Shown here: one piece after another, positions 37,477-39,209 of the stretch | Position numbering within the stretch: position 1 is the first letter of the stretch | How the letters are laid out: every line of letters starts with the position of its first letter | From: CAZGWE01 sp964529405 | GTDB lineage: Bacteria > Patescibacteriota > UBA1384 > XYA2-FULL-43-10 > 1-14-0-10-43-13 | Assembly: GCA_964529405.1 (NCBI GenBank) | Contig: CAZGWE010000007.1 | Span: forward strand, 1 to 39,209 | Reading direction: 5' to 3' | Length of the DNA stretch: 39,209 bases | Notes under the pieces: model-generated | The model's input: the letters and a program-made list of their open reading frames with translations, nothing else | Databases searched by the model: none | What the model was told of the DNA's origin: nothing | Translations under genes and position numbers: made by a program

Positions 37477-39077
37477 TTAAAGCTGGTCGGCAAAGCCGGT
37501 TGAACAACATTGACAACAACGGTGGCCGTGTCGGAGATTTCAATTATGCCGTCGGCTCGGGTGAAGGCCGTGTTCAATAGTTGGAATCCGCCAATTGGCG
37601 GGCAACCTTCGAGCTTAATTTGCAAAGTAATAACTTTTGAGGCACCGGCAGGCAGGGTACCGATATTGAAACCCGTGCCGCTGACAAGCTGGTCGGAATT
37701 TGCAACAGTTGAACCACCTATTCGAACAGAACCAGGAACAAAAGAGGCAAAAACCGGCGGCACATCCCGAACAATAACATTATTAAGTGCCACGTTGCCG
37801 GTATTGGCAACGGTAATTTGATAGGTAACAGTATCGCCTAGCACGGCATCGATCTGCTCTCGGCGGCCTCCATCCGAGGCAACGACAACCTTTTCTATAG
37901 CTAGGCCCAGTTTCTCACTAAAAACACGCACGGTTGCCTGATCCATATCCTGCTCAACGCCGGCCAGGAAAACCCGTGCAATATTATTGAGCGCCCACCA
38001 GCCGGCCGGGATATTAGGATCAACTCTGGTCTGATAAGTAACATAAGTTACACCGTTAGCCCCGGCTGCCATATCGGGAATCGAAATACCAGTGCCGAAA
38101 ACATCCCCGCCATTAGCCACGGTCGTGCCATTGGGATTAGCTAAATTCCAAATCTTGGTTGAATTTGGCACATAAGACATATAGGAAGGCAGCTGGTCAG
38201 AAACAGTCGCATTGGTTGCGGTAATATTGCCGCTATTTTGCAAAGTCAGACGATAGGCCACAACGGCGCCGGGATTGACAGTGATATCTTTCTGCCAGTT
38301 GCTGCCGGATGGTTCCGCTACTTCCTTATTCAAAGTCAACGAAGCCTGGCCCTTTAGATCGGCCAAAAAAGTCACGGCACCGGAGAACTGCCAGCAACCC
38401 TGGATATCGCCAATGTTAACGCCGTTTAGAATGATGCCGTCAGGCAAGGTCTTTACGACCTGTTTGCCTGTATCATAAGTAAATAATTTTGTTGATCCCG
38501 GCACATATTCGATCCGGCCGTTGGATGGCAGGTTAATAGTTGCACCGGAGTTACCCTTGATGACGCCGTTGATCACCGTATCGGAAATTGGAGCGGTTTC
38601 ATTGGACCAAAGCCAGCTTTTGGCTTTGATTTGGTTGGTCTCAAAGTTTGGTAAATCAACCCGCAAAGTAGTGTTGTGAGCCGTAGTTCCTAGGACGCCG
38701 TTGTGGAAATAAAAAATAAAGGCGACACGCTCGCCGACATTGGCGCTAAGCGGATCTGCCCAATCCGAACCGGCAGTGGTATGTGCCACTCGAAGCATTT
38801 CGAGATCGCCCTGATTTGAGCCGTCTGAAGCCGGTCCCAGAAAGTTAAAACGCGGCACATCGCCCAAACTGGTGATGCTGGAAGCGGCACTAGCCGATTT
38901 GTCCATTGCAGTTAAGGTCGTATCGACCGCTCGCGACTGGCTAAAGGGCGTCACAAATAAAGCAGCCAGTATCAAACTTGCTGCAGAACGAACAATAGTC
39001 CTTTTGATTCTCATCGCCTTCAATTTACGAGAAATTGGGGATGATGACAGCAACCAAAATATTTTATTTTTTATCAC
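37473..39077 (-). CDS. DUF11-repeat surface protein without sorting signal
   Basis: 534 residues from the GTG at 39077, which has AAAGG upstream; ATG 39014 (MRIKRTIVRSAASLIL) gives a tidy signal peptide start and is an alternative. Signal region to about SQSRA-VDTT. Beta-rich N-terminal domain shares FYFHNGVLGTTAHNTTLRV and NIGDIQGCWQFSGAVTF with the DUF11 protein at 35322, so the two arose by duplication. At least two DUF11-type repeats are visible (DQLPSYMSYVPNST, VPPVFASFVPGSVRI). It ends IVVNVVQPALPTSFN with no membrane span or LPxTG, unlike its neighbour, so it would be secreted or truncated. The stop falls right at the palindromic repeats. Confidence 0.85.
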   Translation of the reverse strand: MIKNKIFWLLSSSPISRKLKAMRIKRTIVRSAASLILAALFVTPFSQSRAVDTTLTAMDKSASAASSITSLGDVPRFNFLGPASDGSNQGDLEMLRVAHTTAGSDWADPLSANVGERVAFIFYFHNGVLGTTAHNTTLRVDLPNFETNQIKAKSWLWSNETAPISDTVINGVIKGNSGATINLPSNGRIEYVPGSTKLFTYDTGKQVVKTLPDGIILNGVNIGDIQGCWQFSGAVTFLADLKGQASLTLNKEVAEPSGSNWQKDITVNPGAVVAYRLTLQNSGNITATNATVSDQLPSYMSYVPNSTKIWNLANPNGTTVANGGDVFGTGISIPDMAAGANGVTYVTYQTRVDPNIPAGWWALNNIARVFLAGVEQDMDQATVRVFSEKLGLAIEKVVVASDGGRREQIDAVLGDTVTYQITVANTGNVALNNVIVRDVPPVFASFVPGSVRIGGSTVANSDQLVSGTGFNIGTLPAGASKVITLQIKLEGCPPIGGFQLLNTAFTRADGIIEISDTATVVVNVVQPALPTSFN

Positions 39078-39137
39078 AGTAACCTTTCTTTTCTCTATCG
39101 CCCTCCTATCGAAAATTATTAATTTAGCTTTGGTTTA

Positions 39138-39166
39138 TCTCTACCTGTTCACACACTGCTTGTCAA
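39138..39166 (-). promoter_or_regulatory. probable promoter of the 37473-39077 gene
   Basis: On the minus strand TTGACA (39166-39161), 17-base spacer, TAGAGA (39143-39138). The -10 is weak. The remaining 39167-39209 holds no gene I can see. Confidence 0.45.
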
Positions 39167-39209
39167 TAGATAATCCGACTTTGCAAATTTCCCCGGCAGA
39201 ATTTTCCTG

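Noticed and set aside
1..39209. CRISPR arrays, rRNA genes, integrases, transposases and attachment sites
   Set aside because: None seen: no regularly spaced direct repeats, no rRNA signature, and no recombinase-like protein. Insertion by transposition is inferred only from repeats.

Overview
The window looks like a metagenome-assembled piece of a small-genome bacterium, most probably of the Patescibacteria (candidate phyla radiation). Hints are a DUF5674 gene followed by its usual small partner, a ribosomal protein L1 with a long Lys/Glu-rich N-terminal extension, DUF11 surface proteins with an LPQTG tail, many Patescibacteria-style hypotheticals, and two runs of N (21624-21633 and 29691-29827). 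This placement is an inference; no rRNA or other decisive marker is present. TGA is used as a stop and a release factor 2 gene is present, so the code is standard.

Region by region: 1-1419 is a GC-rich two-gene operon of unknown function (minus strand). 1534-2923 is mostly non-coding: two consensus sigma70 promoters on the minus strand each lead into a three-helix RNA with an identical C-rich hairpin loop, on either side of a small coiled-coil gene. 2924-4472 holds two hypothetical genes. 4482-10637 (minus) is a housekeeping block: tgt, rplL, rplJ with an attenuator leader, rplA, pth, a YbaB/EbfC gene, an M50-like membrane protease and an SDR oxidoreductase. 10690-11172 is a GC-rich orphan gene with a terminator. 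11192-13650 is a T-box-controlled pair, an amino-acid dehydrogenase and a class I aminotransferase. 13983-18416 groups a phosphoribosyltransferase-like protein, two HAD phosphatases, a kinase-fold protein and a TIGR00725 Rossmann protein. 18496-20054 is hisS beside tRNA-His. 20204-30752 is a defence operon: type I restriction-modification hsdM-hsdS-hsdR with a Fic protein, a PIN-like protein, a HEPN protein, an unknown gene and a Panacea antitoxin/RelE-like toxin pair placed between the hsd genes. 30753-39209 carries a decayed DUF3800-like remnant, a VTT-like membrane protein, DUF5674, tRNA-Ala, an HD hydrolase, a Nudix hydrolase, prfB and two DUF11 surface proteins.

Three things stand out. 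First, the pair of minus-strand RNAs, supported by covarying and G-U-compatible stems, an invariant loop (UUCCCCCUCCG) and near-perfect promoters. Second, a palindromic repeat family found once between genes and twice inside tgt, in frame and encoding similar peptides; tgt has a third, different repeat insertion beside its zinc site, and hsdR appears to carry two more repeat insertions. Third, the toxin-rich hsd operon, in which a second copy of the hsdR 5' end remains upstream of the Panacea cassette and suggests that the cassette inserted there.

GC-rich genes with their own codon style (178-1419, 10690-11078, 13983-14990, 15223-16014, 18498-19848) alternate with AT-rich backbone genes, which suggests several separate acquisitions.
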